Below are positions 1-11,201 of a DNA stretch of 64,000 nt, one piece after another. Source of the stretch: a virus. The stretch covers positions 1-64,000 of the IMG/VR virus record IMGVR_UViG_3300010157_000062, one strand, 5' to 3'. Each line of letters opens with the position of its first letter. The stretch's first letter is position 1. Made by a program: the position numbers and the translations under genes. The notes under the pieces are model-generated. The model did not search any database. It was not told where the DNA came from and saw only the letters and a list, made by a program, of their open reading frames with translations.

Positions 1-2505
1 CGGAACGCCGCCGCCATTGTCGTACTTGTGTAACTTATGCGCCCAAGTATTGCTGTTGTAGTTACCGCGTAGGATTAAACCAAGATTACTACCGTTTGCT
101 CCACCCGGGGCTTCTTGTCCGACATTAACGCTTGTGTAGTAAAGACGAGTTTCTGAATTTGGGTCTACATAATAAGCTGTGTCGTTGGAGTCATAGAAGA
201 TTGGTGCCCGCATTGAGGCATTGGCTTGCCAAATACCATTGTTTAAAATCCATCCTGATGTAACAGCCGCAGTAAAATCTGTACCCCCAGTACCTCTACG
301 AAATACCCAACCACGACCATCAGTATCCATTGTCAGGTATGTGTTGTAGCCGTCACCGTTTCCTGTTGGGTTTGTAAAATACCCGCCATTGGATTTAAAC
401 CCAATTGCTGATGTTGTAGTACCAGAACCCCAAAGAAAAAGTTGATTAGTTGTAGACGTTGGGCCATATTCACCGCGAATGACGAGACCATATAAAGATG
501 AAATACTGTTCCCATCTATAAAGTATGCTGTGTCGTCGGAATCATAGAAGATTGGTGAACGCGCAGACCCATTAATCTGTGTAAACCCACTAGTGCCGCC
601 AGTTAAAGTTAAAGCCGCCGCGGTGTCGTTACCTATACCGCCACGCGCTTTAATGTTGGCTTCCATGTACACCGTACTGCCACTAAAGTACGCACCGCCA
701 GACATAGTAATATAACTGGACGCTGTAATAGATGGGTTGGAAGCTCCAAAAACTATGTTACCAGCAATACTTAATGCAGTACCAGTATTGTTTAGGTCTG
801 CGTAATAAGCTGTGTTGTTGCTATCGTAGAAAATTGGCGCACGCATATCACCCGCCGCAAATATGGTGCTAGCCGACCATATATACCCAGTATAATTAGA
901 CAACATCCATTGAGCAATTGCTGATGTGTCGCCTACAAAATTTGTAGTTGGAACACCATTACCACTAGCATTAGCCGCAGACATACCCACCAATTCAGCA
1001 CCGATTGTTGTATATCCACCAAATGTGTGGTTTCCGGATGGATTATTTTTCCAGTACACTCCCCAGTTCACGGCATTTTCCATAAACAGCCAAGCATCAA
1101 CTTCAGAAACAAGGTGTCTCATTAGTATAGTACCGCCGGCCGCGGTTGTTACCATCCCACCATTCATATAAAATGATGTTGTTGAAGATGCGGGGTCTAT
1201 GTAATAAGCAGTGTCATTGCTGTCGTAAAAGATTGGAGCACGAAGGGAACCTGCGGCTTGAAGGTAATTTCGTGTGGTTAGAACTACACCAGCATGGTCA
1301 ATAGACATTGACGTTTTAGAACCTGTTGCAAACGAATCTGTCGTTGCAAAATACATTTTGGTTCCATAAGAACCAGATGACTGAACATATATACCCGCTT
1401 GTGATCCAGAAGTGGACCATGCCCAAGTAATACCTTGTGCGTAGTCTGCGGTACCACCACCAGAAAAGTTTATTCCATAAGTTCCTGTTGCAGGTGTTGT
1501 GGTATTGATGGCCGCTGAATAACTCGACTGTATGCCAGTTGATTCACTGGCATTAACTGAAGTGGCGGCAAAAGATGCAGGACCAATAGGGCCAATAGGT
1601 CCGATTGGTCCTTGTGGTCCAGTATTACCGATTGGTCCGATAGGTCCAATCGGGCCTATTGGACCCTGAGGTCCTGTTGGACCAATAGGTCCCTGTGGCC
1701 CGATGGGTCCAATAGGCCCAATTGGTCCGATTGGTCCCTGTGGTCCAATTGGTCCGATAGGCCCGATAGGTCCGATTGGACCTTGAGGTCCTGTAGCACC
1801 TCTGGCACCAGCGTCAACAATAGTCCAAGAAGATGCTAGTGTTGAACCAATACTAAAGTCCGTTGCAATTGAGAAGTTTGTACCACTTGAAATCGTTACT
1901 ATTCCCTCAAATAAATTTGAAGTAGTATTAATAGCACGAACTCTGGAGCCTGTAGCAAAAGCACCCTGCTTATTCGTGGTGAGAACAATAGTTCCACCAG
2001 TTGAAGGTGTGGCTGATGTTGTTGATGTGACGCCATCATAACCAACACCAATTGGTCCGATAGGTCCAATGGGTCCGATTGGACCCTGTGGTCCTGTTAC
2101 ACCTTGAATGCCGATTGGTCCGATTGGACCAATTGGTCCTTGAGGTCCTGTTGGCCCGATTGGTCCAATGGGTCCAATTGGTCCGATAGGTCCTTGTGGT
2201 CCTGTTGCACCGATTGGTCCGATTGGACCAATAGGTCCCTGTGGCCCGATGGGTCCAATAGGTCCGATTGGACCAATGGGTCCTTGTGGTCCTGTTATAC
2301 CAATAGGTCCAATTGGTCCAATGGGTCCTTGTGGTCCGATGGGTCCAATAGGTCCGATTGGACCTTGAGGTCCGGTTGCGCCTGTTGGACCCTGAGGTCC
2401 GATCAATCCAGAATTAGGTCCGGTCCATTGACCTGAAGAATTTATTACGTCTGTAGAACCAACTGTTAAGCCGTTCTTTACTACAAACTTTGATGACGTT
2501 GCCAA
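1..2505 (-). CDS. Tail fibre protein with collagen-like repeats (C-terminus beyond window)
   Basis: Open reading frame from a TTG start (codon 2505-2503) preceded by GAGGGG; it stays open to base 1, so at least 835 residues are visible and the C-terminus is missing. The N-terminus reads [18 protein letters not shown], a common start of marine phage structural proteins. Residues about 34-150 and 235-310 are Gly-Pro-Ile/Gly-Pro-Gln triplets (collagen-like shaft). After that the motif [15 protein letters not shown] recurs near residues 423, 557, 651 and 768, a repeat typical of phage receptor-binding fibres. All four copies fall in the same frame, which supports a single uninterrupted gene. It probably forms a trimeric adhesin. 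It is the last fibre in the left-going virion operon; a TATAAATA motif lies about 40 bp upstream. Confidence 0.85.
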   Translation of the reverse strand, partial: MATSSKFVVKNGLTVGSTDVINSSGQWTGPNSGLIGPQGPTGATGPQGPIGPIGPIGPQGPIGPIGPIGITGPQGPIGPIGPIGPIGPQGPIGPIGPIGATGPQGPIGPIGPIGPIGPTGPQGPIGPIGPIGIQGVTGPQGPIGPIGPIGPIGVGYDGVTSTTSATPSTGGTIVLTTNKQGAFATGSRVRAINTTSNLFEGIVTISSGTNFSIATDFSIGSTLASSWTIVDAGARGATGPQGPIGPIGPIGPIGPQGPIGPIGPIGPIGPQGPIGPTGPQGPIGPIGPIGPIGNTGPQGPIGPIGPIGPASFAATSVNASESTGIQSSYSAAINTTTPATGTYGINFSGGGTADYAQGITWAWSTSGSQAGIYVQSSGSYGTKMYFATTDSFATGSKTSMSIDHAGVVLTTRNYLQAAGSLRAPIFYDSNDTAYYIDPASSTTSFYMNGGMVTTAAGGTILMRHLVSEVDAWLFMENAVNWGVYWKNNPSGNHTFGGYTTIGAELVGMSAANASGNGVPTTNFVGDTSAIAQWMLSNYTGYIWSASTIFAAGDMRAPIFYDSNNTAYYADLNNTGTALSIAGNIVFGASNPSITASSYITMSGGAYFSGSTVYMEANIKARGGIGNDTAAALTLTGGTSGFTQINGSARSPIFYDSDDTAYFIDGNSISSLYGLVIRGEYGPTSTTNQLFLWGSGTTTSAIGFKSNGGYFTNPTGNGDGYNTYLTMDTDGRGWVFRRGTGGTDFTAAVTSGWILNNGIWQANASMRAPIFYDSNDTAYYVDPNSETRLYYTSVNVGQEAPGGANGSNLGLILRGNYNSNTWAHKLHKYDNGGGVP
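1576..1800 (-). repeat. Collagen-like (Gly-Pro-X)n coding repeat, second block
   Basis: Nine-base-scale repeats of GGNCCN encode Gly-Pro-Ile/Gly-Pro-Gln triplets in the fibre gene ending at the window edge. A short non-collagen stretch separates it from the block at 2050-2400. Confidence 0.85.
2050..2400 (-). repeat. Collagen-like (Gly-Pro-X)n coding repeat, first block
   Basis: Long run of GGNCCN hexamers encoding Gly-Pro-X triplets close to the N-terminus of the first fibre gene. Such near-identical DNA is prone to slippage and recombination with the matching blocks at 1576-1800 and 8038-8560. Confidence 0.85.
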
Positions 2506-2538
2506 GGTTCACTTCCCCTCAGTTATTATTTTTGTTAA

Positions 2539-5500
2539 TTAGATATTTATAACATCACGTATCATCTTAACCGTTGTGATTGCGTTAGCTGCCGTTACGA
2601 ATAAACTGAGTGTTGAACCTGTGATCGTTGAATCAAATGTTCCTAGAGATGCCGTTGAAAATATTTCACCGTATTGTGAGAGATATACTGTTGTACCATC
2701 GTGTATAAGAATCAATTCAATCATATGATATGAAGAACCGGAAGTCATCTGTACCTGATATTTTGCAGAACGATATACAGTTCTATCAAAAGAATCAATA
2801 GCAACTTGTGCAGTCGATGCTGTTGTAAATGTTGTAGATGTTCTTGCACCGTGTGTATGTGTTACTGTGTTTGCACCAAGGTTTGTGATGCCAGTAAAAC
2901 TACCAGATATTGTGTCACCTGTTTTGTTTATTGGAGTGTATCCAAGTGCAGTAGTAACATCAGAAGATGTGAGTGTTACTGCACCTGTTCTTGTGTTGAA
3001 CGATAGAATACCGTTGTTGGTAATTGTGTATGTTCCAGAAGAAACTGATGTTGCAATCGAATTTGTTCCGTTGACAGCTAATGTTCCACCACCTGATACT
3101 GTACCAGAGCCAGTGTTTGCAACAAGATTGATTGTAGTTGAAATTGAGTTGTTTGATGCAGAAGTAACTCTGCCGTAAGTATCAACTGTGATTGTTGGAA
3201 TTAATGTTGCAGAACCGTAAGTGCCAGCAGATACACCGGATGTTGCAAGGTCAAATGTGACAGCACCAGAGGTTAAAGACTGTGTAATTCTAGAAGAAGA
3301 ATTTGCAGTTATCGATGTAACTGGTGTCTGTGACGATATTGTTGTTGTTCTACCATACGCATCAACTTGAATTGATGGATATGTATATGTTCCTGGAGTA
3401 ATTGTACCAATCGTAGCAAGGTCAAACGTGACTACACCTGTTGTTGCAGACTGTGTAATTCTTGTGTTTGAGTTTGCTGTGAGTGATGTTACAGCCGATG
3501 TTAGTCCCGTGTTTGCTCTATTAAATGCGGCTTGTGTGAACGTATTTTGTGTAGCAATATTGGAAGAAATCTCTCCACGTAGAGTGGCCACGTTAGCAGA
3601 GATATTCGTATTGATAACAGAATTAGCAGACGTAGCATTAGCCGAGATTTCTCCTCGGAGAGTTGCCACATTAGCTGAAATGTTAGTATTAATAACAGAA
3701 TTGGCTGATGTTGCATTAGCCGTAATTTCACCACGGAGAGTTGCAACGTTAGCGGAGATGTTGGTGTTAATTACCGAGTTAGCGGATATAGCATTGGCAG
3801 TAATTTCACCTCTCAACGTAGCAACGTTAGCGGAGATGTTGGTGTTAATTACCGAGTTAGCTGATGCCGCATTGGCTGTAATCTCAGAACGAACTGTGGA
3901 TATGTTTGATGTTATTGAACCGTTTAATGTCGCAACGTTTGAACTAATTTCACCTCTGAGTGTGGCTACGTTAGACGATATGTTGGTGTTTATTATCGAG
4001 TTAGCTGAAAGAGCATTAGCCGAAATCTCGGAACGAAGTGTTGCTACGTTAGCAGTAATGTTAGTATTAATTACCGAATTGGCTGATACAGCATTAGCAG
4101 TAATTTCGGAACGAAGTATTGCTACATTGGAACTAATTGAACCGTTTATCGTGGCAACATTAGAAGATATACTACTATTGATTACCGCATTTGCGGAAAT
4201 GGCATTCGCTGTTATTTCAGAACGCAGAGTGGCTACGTTAGAGGCAATTGAACCGTTTATCGTGGCAACATTAGCAGTAATTTCTCCACGTAGAGTTGCT
4301 ACATTAGATGCAATGTATGAATTCGTATTTGTTATCGAAGAATTAACAGTTGAATATGCAGATGTTGAATACACTAATATGTCTGTACCATTTACATTTG
4401 CATATGGTGTATCGATACCACCAACTTTGATCTTATCGTAAATTGTATTAGCATCAAAGTTTACTGTCGTAGTTGGTTCATTAACTACGTTAGAGAAAAA
4501 CTTCCATGTACCATCATTATGGTCACGTACAACACCAGTGTGTTGATAACGTGTTGTAATAAAATGTCCAACAACACCAATATCAAGAACATTACTTGAA
4601 TTGTTATTTGCCAAATAAATTAATGAATCATTAATCTCTAAGTTATTTGCAGAGATTGATGTTGTGTTACCACTTATTGTTAAGTTTCCGGAAACATTCA
4701 AGTCTTGAGTGATGTATACTGTTCCGGTGATTGTACCACCAGAAGATGAGAACTTTGTATTTGCTACTGAGTATGCAGAGTTTGCATGTGCATAAGCCGC
4801 ATTAGCCTGGTCATATACAGCGGCAGAACTACCTCCACCACCGCCAGTATTGGCTGTATTGTAAGCGGCATTAGCGTGAGCATAAGCCGCATTTGCTTGA
4901 GCAAACACGGAAGAAATGTTTGATGAAATTCTACTATTAATAACTGAATTAGCCGAAGCCGCATTAGCGGTAATAGAACCATTTAATGTAGAAACATTAG
5001 ATGTAATCTCAGAACGTATCGTTGCTACGTTGGCTGATATGTTGGTGTTAATTACCGAGTTAGCCGAAAGAGCATTAGCAGTAATTTCACCACGTAGAGT
5101 GGCCACATTAGCCGATATATTGGTGTTGATTACTGAGTTGGCTGAAACGGCGTTTGCAGAGATTTCAGAACGTAGAGTGGCAACATTAGCAGATATGTTG
5201 GTGTTAATAACAGAATTCGCTGATACTGCATTGGCTGTAATCTCGGAGCGTAAAGTAACAACGTTGGACGAGATTTCACCACGTAAGGTGGCAACATTGG
5301 ATGATATCTCTCCACGTAGAGTGGCAACATTAGCAGATATGTTGGTATTGATTACCGAATTAGCCGAAACGGCATTAGCAGTAATAGAACCATTTATTGT
5401 TGCAACGTTGGTGGAAATTTCAGAACGTAGTATTGCTACGTTAGCAGTAATGTTAGTATTAATTACCGAATTAGCTGAAACGGCATTAGCAGTAATAGAA

Positions 5501-7251
5501 CCATTTATTGTTGCAACGTTGGTGGAAATTTTACCATCAACATATAACTTTAGATTTGTGTTTGCTGTATCTGTGTATGAGTTTGCGCCCGATGCGGTTG
5601 CATTTGCCTTATTAAAAGCACCTTGTGCAACATCGACAATTCGAATACCCAAATCATAAATTGAATCACCACGAATAGCTCCGTTTGCACCGATACCACC
5701 TTTGACAACAAGCGCGCCAGTTGAGTTTGACGTTGATGCAGTACCACCTTTTAATACAAGGCCTTGTTTACGGACAAAACGTGCCGCTTCTGCATAGTCT
5801 GTACCTTGAATGAAAGTAATATCACCAACAGAACTTGAAGTGCCACCTGAACCTGTGGTACCGTAGAATACGTTACCACCAAAACTTTGCGAATCATTAC
5901 CAACAATTAAGAAGTAACCATCATTTGGATTTACAAACGGGAACGCATTGAAGGTTGTATTGTTGTACGTGTTACCAGCCATACCTATATCGGCATAGTT
6001 GACTGTATCTGAACCGTTGTTTGTGGTGATAACAAAGTCACCAGTACCATTTGGATTTAGGTTTTGTTGGTTGACTTGTGAATATAATGCAGAGTTACCA
6101 GTAAACTGTGAAATTAAGTTTGGTAATATTGTATACGAACCCGTACCAACTGATAATCTTTCACGCACATTTGCTTCACCGGATAAATCCAAATGACCAT
6201 CTGGACGGAGAGCAATCGTAGTAATGTTATTATTCGAAACAGTTAGTGCATCAAGATTAGATGCTACATTGATGACAAGGGTGCCTGTCATCGTATCACC
6301 AGCTTTGCTTACTTTATTATTTGAACTAACAAACGAAGCATTAGCCGTAGCATACGCCGAATTGCCTGTTGTATAAGATGCATTCGCAGTAGCATAAGCG
6401 CCATTCCCTGTAGCATATGCCGCATTGGCGGTTAAGTAACCTGCATTTGCAATCGAATATGCGGCATTCCCTGTAGCGTATGATGCATTAGAGGTTGCAT
6501 AACCAGAATTTGCCGTAGAGTAAGAAGCATTAGCAGTAGCATAGGCCGCATTCGCTTGGTTAAATGATGGCTGAATCTGTGGTGTTACATTGTTGGCTGC
6601 CGTATAAGCCGCATTAGCTGTTGCATATGCCGCATTAGCCGTGGAATAACCAGCATTTGCTGTGGCATACGAAGCATTACCAGTAAAGAATGCTATGTTT
6701 GCTCTTGAGTATGCTGAGTTGGCAAAAATGAATGTTGAGTTTGTGTATGCATATGCCGCATTTCCTGTGTCATACGATGTATTCGCAGTAGCATATGCGG
6801 CATTAGCTACATTATATACAGCATTACTGGAAACAAAGGCCGCATTAGCCCTATTGTATGAAGCGTTCGCATGTGCATATGAGGCATTTGCAAAAATATA
6901 AATTGTGTTTGATAGTGCAAAAGCGGCATTTCCCGTGGTGAATGCCAAATTGGCCATCGCATATGCTGAATTGCCTGTGGTGTATGATGCATTTCCTGTT
7001 GCATATGCGGCATTGCCTGTTATGTAAGCAACGTTTGCTTGTGCATATCCGGCAACAGCTATATCATAAGCAATATTGGCTTTCTCAAATGCATTATTGG
7101 CAGCCGATGCACCAGCACCAGCAGAGTATTGTATAGATTGTACTCTCTGTGCATTTAGTTGAGTCGTACCAACTTTTACAGAACCTGTGGCTGTATTCGT
7201 TGAAGGTAATACGTTTGCTTTTACCTTTACTTTGCCAATTTCTTGTGTCAT
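2539..7251 (-). CDS. Long repetitive tail fibre/virion protein (1570 aa)
   Basis: Residues about 60-330 are dozens of near-copies of NAAYATAN-type heptads, and two later stretches are built from about 30-residue repeats of the form SVINTNISANVATLRGEI; both patterns suggest long trimeric coiled-coil or beta-structured shafts. Around residue 390 there is a globular module (QFTGNSA...YSQVN...NPNG) also present in the 529-aa protein at 19122-20711. The C-terminal 110 residues look globular (HTHGARTSTTF...VKMIRDVINI), a tip domain I have seen in marine phage structural proteins. The start codon shares one base with the stop of the preceding gene (TAATG), so translation is coupled. Function as a fibre is inferred from composition, length and neighbourhood. 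Confidence 0.8.
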   Translation of the reverse strand: MTQEIGKVKVKANVLPSTNTATGSVKVGTTQLNAQRVQSIQYSAGAGASAANNAFEKANIAYDIAVAGYAQANVAYITGNAAYATGNASYTTGNSAYAMANLAFTTGNAAFALSNTIYIFANASYAHANASYNRANAAFVSSNAVYNVANAAYATANTSYDTGNAAYAYTNSTFIFANSAYSRANIAFFTGNASYATANAGYSTANAAYATANAAYTAANNVTPQIQPSFNQANAAYATANASYSTANSGYATSNASYATGNAAYSIANAGYLTANAAYATGNGAYATANASYTTGNSAYATANASFVSSNNKVSKAGDTMTGTLVINVASNLDALTVSNNNITTIALRPDGHLDLSGEANVRERLSVGTGSYTILPNLISQFTGNSALYSQVNQQNLNPNGTGDFVITTNNGSDTVNYADIGMAGNTYNNTTFNAFPFVNPNDGYFLIVGNDSQSFGGNVFYGTTGSGGTSSSVGDITFIQGTDYAEAARFVRKQGLVLKGGTASTSNSTGALVVKGGIGANGAIRGDSIYDLGIRIVDVAQGAFNKANATASGANSYTDTANTNLKLYVDGKISTNVATINGSITANAVSANSVINTNITANVAILRSEISTNVATINGSITANAVSANSVINTNISANVATLRGEISSNVATLRGEISSNVVTLRSEITANAVSANSVINTNISANVATLRSEISANAVSANSVINTNISANVATLRGEITANALSANSVINTNISANVATIRSEITSNVSTLNGSITANAASANSVINSRISSNISSVFAQANAAYAHANAAYNTANTGGGGGSSAAVYDQANAAYAHANSAYSVANTKFSSSGGTITGTVYITQDLNVSGNLTISGNTTSISANNLEINDSLIYLANNNSSNVLDIGVVGHFITTRYQHTGVVRDHNDGTWKFFSNVVNEPTTTVNFDANTIYDKIKVGGIDTPYANVNGTDILVYSTSAYSTVNSSITNTNSYIASNVATLRGEITANVATINGSIASNVATLRSEITANAISANAVINSSISSNVATINGSISSNVAILRSEITANAVSANSVINTNITANVATLRSEISANALSANSIINTNISSNVATLRGEISSNVATLNGSITSNISTVRSEITANAASANSVINTNISANVATLRGEITANAISANSVINTNISANVATLRGEITANATSANSVINTNISANVATLRGEISANATSANSVINTNISANVATLRGEISSNIATQNTFTQAAFNRANTGLTSAVTSLTANSNTRITQSATTGVVTFDLATIGTITPGTYTYPSIQVDAYGRTTTISSQTPVTSITANSSSRITQSLTSGAVTFDLATSGVSAGTYGSATLIPTITVDTYGRVTSASNNSISTTINLVANTGSGTVSGGGTLAVNGTNSIATSVSSGTYTITNNGILSFNTRTGAVTLTSSDVTTALGYTPINKTGDTISGSFTGITNLGANTVTHTHGARTSTTFTTASTAQVAIDSFDRTVYRSAKYQVQMTSGSSYHMIELILIHDGTTVYLSQYGEIFSTASLGTFDSTITGSTLSLFVTAANAITTVKMIRDVINI
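2544..2551 (-). promoter_or_regulatory. T4-type late promoter motif TATAAATA
   Basis: Exact TATAAATA on the minus strand, inside the last codons of the upstream fibre gene, about 38 bp before the TTG start of the partial fibre gene. T4-like phages read such a box with the gp55/gp33/gp45 system. The 8-mer is expected a few times by chance in DNA this AT-rich, so the position is the main support. Confidence 0.5.
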
Positions 7252-7601
7252 TATAACATTCCAAGCGTCTTAGTTACTTGAGGTGTAACGTTTACAATTC
7301 CCTCTAATACACGCGCTCTTGTTGAACCGGATGTTACAACCACATCATACAAGTATCTACCTGGATAAATGTTTGCTGTCGTTGCGGCCTCTAATGATAG
7401 AGTTACAATACCTTCAGAAGGTGTGCCGGTTGTAACCACAAAAGTGGCAGCCGCATTAGATGAGTAATATGATTTTCTCATCTGCGCGGTTCCCGCATAA
7501 CCCGTTAAATTAAAAGGTGAGCCAGAAACATCATCAATCGTCAATGAAACGTTGAATGATGTTCCTTGTTCTAGGAATAGTTCTGTGTAACCTGCTGCCA
7601 T
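7251..7601 (-). CDS. Small virion protein, beta-sandwich-like (116 aa)
   Basis: The sequence MAAGYTELFLEQGTSFNVSL then IDDVSGSPFNLTGYAGTAQMRKSYYS, followed by alternating hydrophobic strands, resembles small Ig-like or BppU-N-like baseplate/fibre accessory proteins found beside fibres in marine T4-like phages. No cysteine or catalytic motif is seen. It lies between two fibre genes, overlaps the next gene by one base, and has its own late-type motif upstream. It probably links a fibre to the baseplate or to another fibre; this is inference. Confidence 0.7.
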   Translation of the reverse strand: MAAGYTELFLEQGTSFNVSLTIDDVSGSPFNLTGYAGTAQMRKSYYSSNAAATFVVTTGTPSEGIVTLSLEAATTANIYPGRYLYDVVVTSGSTRARVLEGIVNVTPQVTKTLGML

Positions 7602-7629
7602 TTTATCTCTCTAAATTAAGGTATTCAGG

Positions 7630-7637
7630 TATTTATT
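7630..7637 (-). promoter_or_regulatory. Possible late promoter (AATAAATA)
   Basis: AATAAATA on the minus strand, 29 bp before the ATG of the 116-aa gene and overlapping the stop of the preceding fibre gene. It fits the relaxed nATAAATA late box of marine T4-like phages. Weak evidence on its own. Confidence 0.35.
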
Positions 7638-10600
7638 TGCTTTTTAATTCGGCAACTTCAGCTTTCAATTCCTTTACAGCTTGAATTAAGAACGCAACCA
7701 TTTTTTCATACTTAACGGCTTTGTATCCGTTGTCACGTGTTTGCACCAATACTGGAAGAACTTCTTCAATCTCTTGGGCAATAACACCAATATCACGTTC
7801 AGTTCTATCTGGATACATTCTCTGAGCAGTTTCATTCCAGTCGAAGTAAACACCACGGATTCCATCTAACATTTCTAATGCATTTGGAATTGTTTCGATG
7901 TTAGTCTTCAGATTTTTGTCAGAAGAATAAAACGCAGTAATGTCATTGTATGCTACGATAGTACCTGATGTTGAACCAGGGTTGGCAATACCGACACCAA
8001 GATAACCTAGTTGTATGTTAGCATTTGTTGCATAGTTTGGTCCGATTGGACCAATAGGTCCGATAGGTCCCTGAGGTCCAATAGGTCCAAGAGGTCCGAT
8101 AGGTCCAATAGGTCCTTGTGGCCCAATAGGCCCAATAGGTCCAAGAGGTCCTTGTGGCCCAATAGGCCCGATAGGTCCAAGAGGTCCTTGTGGCCCAATA
8201 GGCCCGATAGGTCCAAGAGGTCCAATTGGTCCAATAGGTCCCTGAGGTCCGATAGGTCCGATTGGCCCAATAGGTCCTTGTGGTCCAATGGGTCCAATAG
8301 GTCCTTGTGGTCCAATGGGTCCAATAGGTCCGATTGGTCCGATAGGTCCTTGTGGTCCAATGGGTCCAATGGGTCCGATGGGTCCTTGTGGTCCTGTTGG
8401 TCCAGATGGACCCTGTGGTCCTGTTGGTCCAGATGGACCCTGTGGTCCTGTTGGTCCTGTTGGTCCAATAGGTCCAATAGGTCCAATAGGTCCAATAGGT
8501 CCGATTGGTCCCTGTGGTCCTGTTGGTCCGATAGGTCCGATAGGTCCTTGTGGTCCAATATTACCTGCTCTTGTGAATTGCACTAGAACTAAATCGGTGT
8601 TTGTGAATGAACCTATAGATGTAATGTTTGTGAGACCAACAGTTCTATAACCTGTAGAATCTGTTACAGAAGAAACCGAGAATACTGCATATTTTGTTGT
8701 TGATGCACCAAAAACAGAGAGTCTGATGTAACCTTTAATTGCCGCATTTGATTGTCCCCACTCGGTCAACAATGCAGAAATGTCATTACCATATGTGTCT
8801 AGATTATCAAAATAACCAGCAGTTGCAGAACCAACTGTAAGGTTATTCAATCTGAATATGCCATTACCTGGATCGGCTGCTGTAACTGTTGTCGAATATA
8901 CTTGTGCAAAGACAACTGCGGCACCAGAATTCAATACGTTCGATGTAACTCTACCATCTGTATACAATTTCAAGTTTGTATTAGCAGTATCTGTGTATGA
9001 CTTTACTGCATTAGGTGTCGATGCTCTTGTTGCATTTGTATCGATAGAATCTTGTAGCTGGACAAGACCAGCGTTGGTTGTGTTAGCTGTATATTTTTCA
9101 GTAACAATAATAAATGCTGAGTTAGGATCAGCACCACCAATATCACGGAGTGCCCATGTTCTTGTTCCATTATTAAACTGAATTTGTGCATTTGGTGTGA
9201 ATGTTGCTAATCCTGCTTGTCTATTAACACCAAAAACTGCCGTTGCAGAACCTGTAATAGGTGAAGCACCTTTTAAGTTTAATGTATCAGAATCATAAAT
9301 TGTTGTACCATTGATAATGAAGTTACCCTTAACTGTCAAGTCATGGTTAACCATCGCATCATGTGTTTCGATTGAAGAATTTGCAAAAATTGATGTTGCA
9401 TTCACCATTGTAGACGCATAAACTATTGGTGTCGTAACATAGGAGTTGGATGATACTGAACCGACATTTAATGTTGTCGCAATTCTACCATAAGATGCTA
9501 CATTTAAGTTACCACCATTTAATGCAGTGTTAGCAGTAATCGTACCACCAACAACTGTTGTTACAGCAGATAAAGTTCCAACGTTACCTGTATTGGCTTG
9601 CATTAAACCAACAATGTTTGCTGATGATGCATTAATAGCATTAATAATGTTAGCAGAACCTGCGGATAATATTGTGTTGGCAGTGATTGTACCACCTAAC
9701 AGAGAAGTGTTAGCCACAATGGTGCCAATTCTAGCTGAGCCAGCATCAATACCATTAACGACATTGGCTGAACCAACATTGAGTTGTGTATTGGCAGTGA
9801 TTGTACCACCAACAACTGTTGTTACAGCGGATAGAGTTCCAACATTACCAGTATTAGCCTGCATTAGACCAATAATGTTTGCTGATGATGCATTAATTGC
9901 ATTGATAATATTTGCGGAACCACCAGAGAGTATAGTGTTAGCAGTGATTGTGCCACCGACCAATGATGTGTTGGCGATAATTGTGGCAATTCTAGCAGAG
10001 CCAGCATCCAATAATCCCACAACGTTAGCGGTGTTTGTATTCAGTTGTGTATTGGCAGTGATTGTACCACTAATAATAGATGTGTTGGCAACTAGAACTG
10101 CTGTAACTACACCAGTGTTGGCAACTAAACCTGCTGTTACGATTGTGTTGTTAGCAACAAGGCCGGCAGTTACGATAGTATTATTGGCAACTAAGCCTGC
10201 TGTAACTACACCAGTGTTAGCAACCAATGCCGCAGTTGTAATACCTGTGTTGGCAACCATGTTACCAACTTGTAAACGAGTAGAAAAAGATTCTGTAGTT
10301 GTTACATAACTATTAGAATTCAGTGACATTACATAAGCATTACTTGATGTATATAATGTGGCAGTATTTACAAATACGTTTGCAGAAATTGATCTAGCAT
10401 TAACTGCACCAGCAACGTTTGCCCAACCAGTATTAATTTCTAAGTTTGCAGTTAAATTTTGTGTGTAACTTGTAGAAGCATAAAGTGTTGGTGTCTGCAC
10501 CCATGTATTAGATACTAAATTGGCAACTCTTGTATTACCACCAACAATTAAACCATCAGCAATCCTTACGTTCGCACCAATGGTTGCGGAGTTTGAAACT

Positions 10601-10980
10601 ACGAGAGCAAGCCCTTTGGCATCAACACCTGTACCAGTAACAAACAAGTTTGCAATGTTGGCGGCACCATCAACTCTAAGACCTAGGGAACCAGATGCAT
10701 TGAAAGTTGTGTTGGCGGCACGAAGTACCCCAGTTGAAACTGTCAAATCATTTTGTACAACTGCTGAAGAACCAGTACCAGTTACTTGTAATTGTCCTTG
10801 TATGATTACATTATTTGCAACCTGTAGACCAGTTCCTGATGAATTGACAATGAATGTTCCTGTATTTTTAGTATAGTTATTTGCACCTATGTCATTGGTT
10901 TCCGCCAATACCTGGTTCGTTGTAACTACCCAATCGCCAAACGTGTTGGCATAACTTAGGGGTGTGATTTGATTAGCCAT
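7633..10980 (-). CDS. Tail fibre with collagen-like shaft and S74 chaperone domain (1115 aa)
   Basis: Three parts are visible. Residues 1-750 are beta-rich repeats (units such as [11 protein letters not shown] and [11 protein letters not shown]). Residues about 807-980 are Gly-Pro-Ile/Gln collagen-like triplets. Residues about 1019-1115 match the intramolecular chaperone (peptidase S74) domain: [11 protein letters not shown], then [12 protein letters not shown], then [19 protein letters not shown]. In the S74 family the domain trimerises the fibre and cuts itself off at the Ser-Asp of the SD(K/R)NLK motif. The start overlaps the end of the small coiled-coil gene upstream by 8 bp. Strong candidate for a host-recognition fibre. 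Confidence 0.92.
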   Translation of the reverse strand: MANQITPLSYANTFGDWVVTTNQVLAETNDIGANNYTKNTGTFIVNSSGTGLQVANNVIIQGQLQVTGTGSSAVVQNDLTVSTGVLRAANTTFNASGSLGLRVDGAANIANLFVTGTGVDAKGLALVVSNSATIGANVRIADGLIVGGNTRVANLVSNTWVQTPTLYASTSYTQNLTANLEINTGWANVAGAVNARSISANVFVNTATLYTSSNAYVMSLNSNSYVTTTESFSTRLQVGNMVANTGITTAALVANTGVVTAGLVANNTIVTAGLVANNTIVTAGLVANTGVVTAVLVANTSIISGTITANTQLNTNTANVVGLLDAGSARIATIIANTSLVGGTITANTILSGGSANIINAINASSANIIGLMQANTGNVGTLSAVTTVVGGTITANTQLNVGSANVVNGIDAGSARIGTIVANTSLLGGTITANTILSAGSANIINAINASSANIVGLMQANTGNVGTLSAVTTVVGGTITANTALNGGNLNVASYGRIATTLNVGSVSSNSYVTTPIVYASTMVNATSIFANSSIETHDAMVNHDLTVKGNFIINGTTIYDSDTLNLKGASPITGSATAVFGVNRQAGLATFTPNAQIQFNNGTRTWALRDIGGADPNSAFIIVTEKYTANTTNAGLVQLQDSIDTNATRASTPNAVKSYTDTANTNLKLYTDGRVTSNVLNSGAAVVFAQVYSTTVTAADPGNGIFRLNNLTVGSATAGYFDNLDTYGNDISALLTEWGQSNAAIKGYIRLSVFGASTTKYAVFSVSSVTDSTGYRTVGLTNITSIGSFTNTDLVLVQFTRAGNIGPQGPIGPIGPTGPQGPIGPIGPIGPIGPIGPTGPTGPQGPSGPTGPQGPSGPTGPQGPIGPIGPIGPQGPIGPIGPIGPIGPQGPIGPIGPQGPIGPIGPIGPQGPIGPIGPLGPIGPIGPQGPLGPIGPIGPQGPLGPIGPIGPQGPIGPIGPLGPIGPQGPIGPIGPIGPNYATNANIQLGYLGVGIANPGSTSGTIVAYNDITAFYSSDKNLKTNIETIPNALEMLDGIRGVYFDWNETAQRMYPDRTERDIGVIAQEIEEVLPVLVQTRDNGYKAVKYEKMVAFLIQAVKELKAEVAELKSK
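8038..8560 (-). repeat. Collagen-like (Gly-Pro-X)n coding repeat
   Basis: About 520 bp of GGNCCN hexamers encoding roughly 58 Gly-Pro-X triplets. Because GGNCC is palindromic, the opposite strand also reads Gly-Pro-X in one frame, producing spurious plus-strand ORFs here. Confidence 0.9.
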
Positions 10981-11200
10981 TTCCGCCTTTACTTATTAAT
11001 TGCGTCAATAAATTTTTGATATCTTGCATGTCGGTTTTCAATGAATTTAATTCCAACTTCATACTATTTATTTGACTTTTTTGAGCATTCATCATCTTAA
11101 CTTTGGAATAATATTCTTCTCTGGCGGAATAATCATTGTTGATTAGCGCCATTGAAGAAGTATCACGTGCAAATTTTGAATCTTGTACATCAACCAGCAT
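10973..11200 (-). CDS. Small coiled-coil virion protein (75 aa)
   Basis: The first half is charged; the second half ([19 protein letters not shown] then DIKNLLTQL) has clear heptads, so a coiled coil is likely. It sits between the DUF4815-type protein (ending 2 bp away) and the S74 fibre (8-bp overlap). A small linker or trimerisation factor for fibre attachment is a reasonable guess; no specific function is recognised. Confidence 0.7.
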   Translation of the reverse strand: MLVDVQDSKFARDTSSMALINNDYSAREEYYSKVKMMNAQKSQINSMKLELNSLKTDMQDIKNLLTQLISKGGNG

Positions 11201-11201
11201 A

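Noticed and set aside
3428-4441. 337-codon plus-strand ORF
   Set aside because: Shadow of the 30-residue repeats in the 1570-aa fibre; repetitive antisense frame with no ribosome site, and the same happens at 4916-5659.
8288-8650. Plus-strand ORF encoding Gly-Pro-X repeats
   Set aside because: Antisense shadow of the collagen-like block; GGNCC is palindromic, so both strands give Gly-Pro-X. The minus-strand gene has the S74 domain and operon context.
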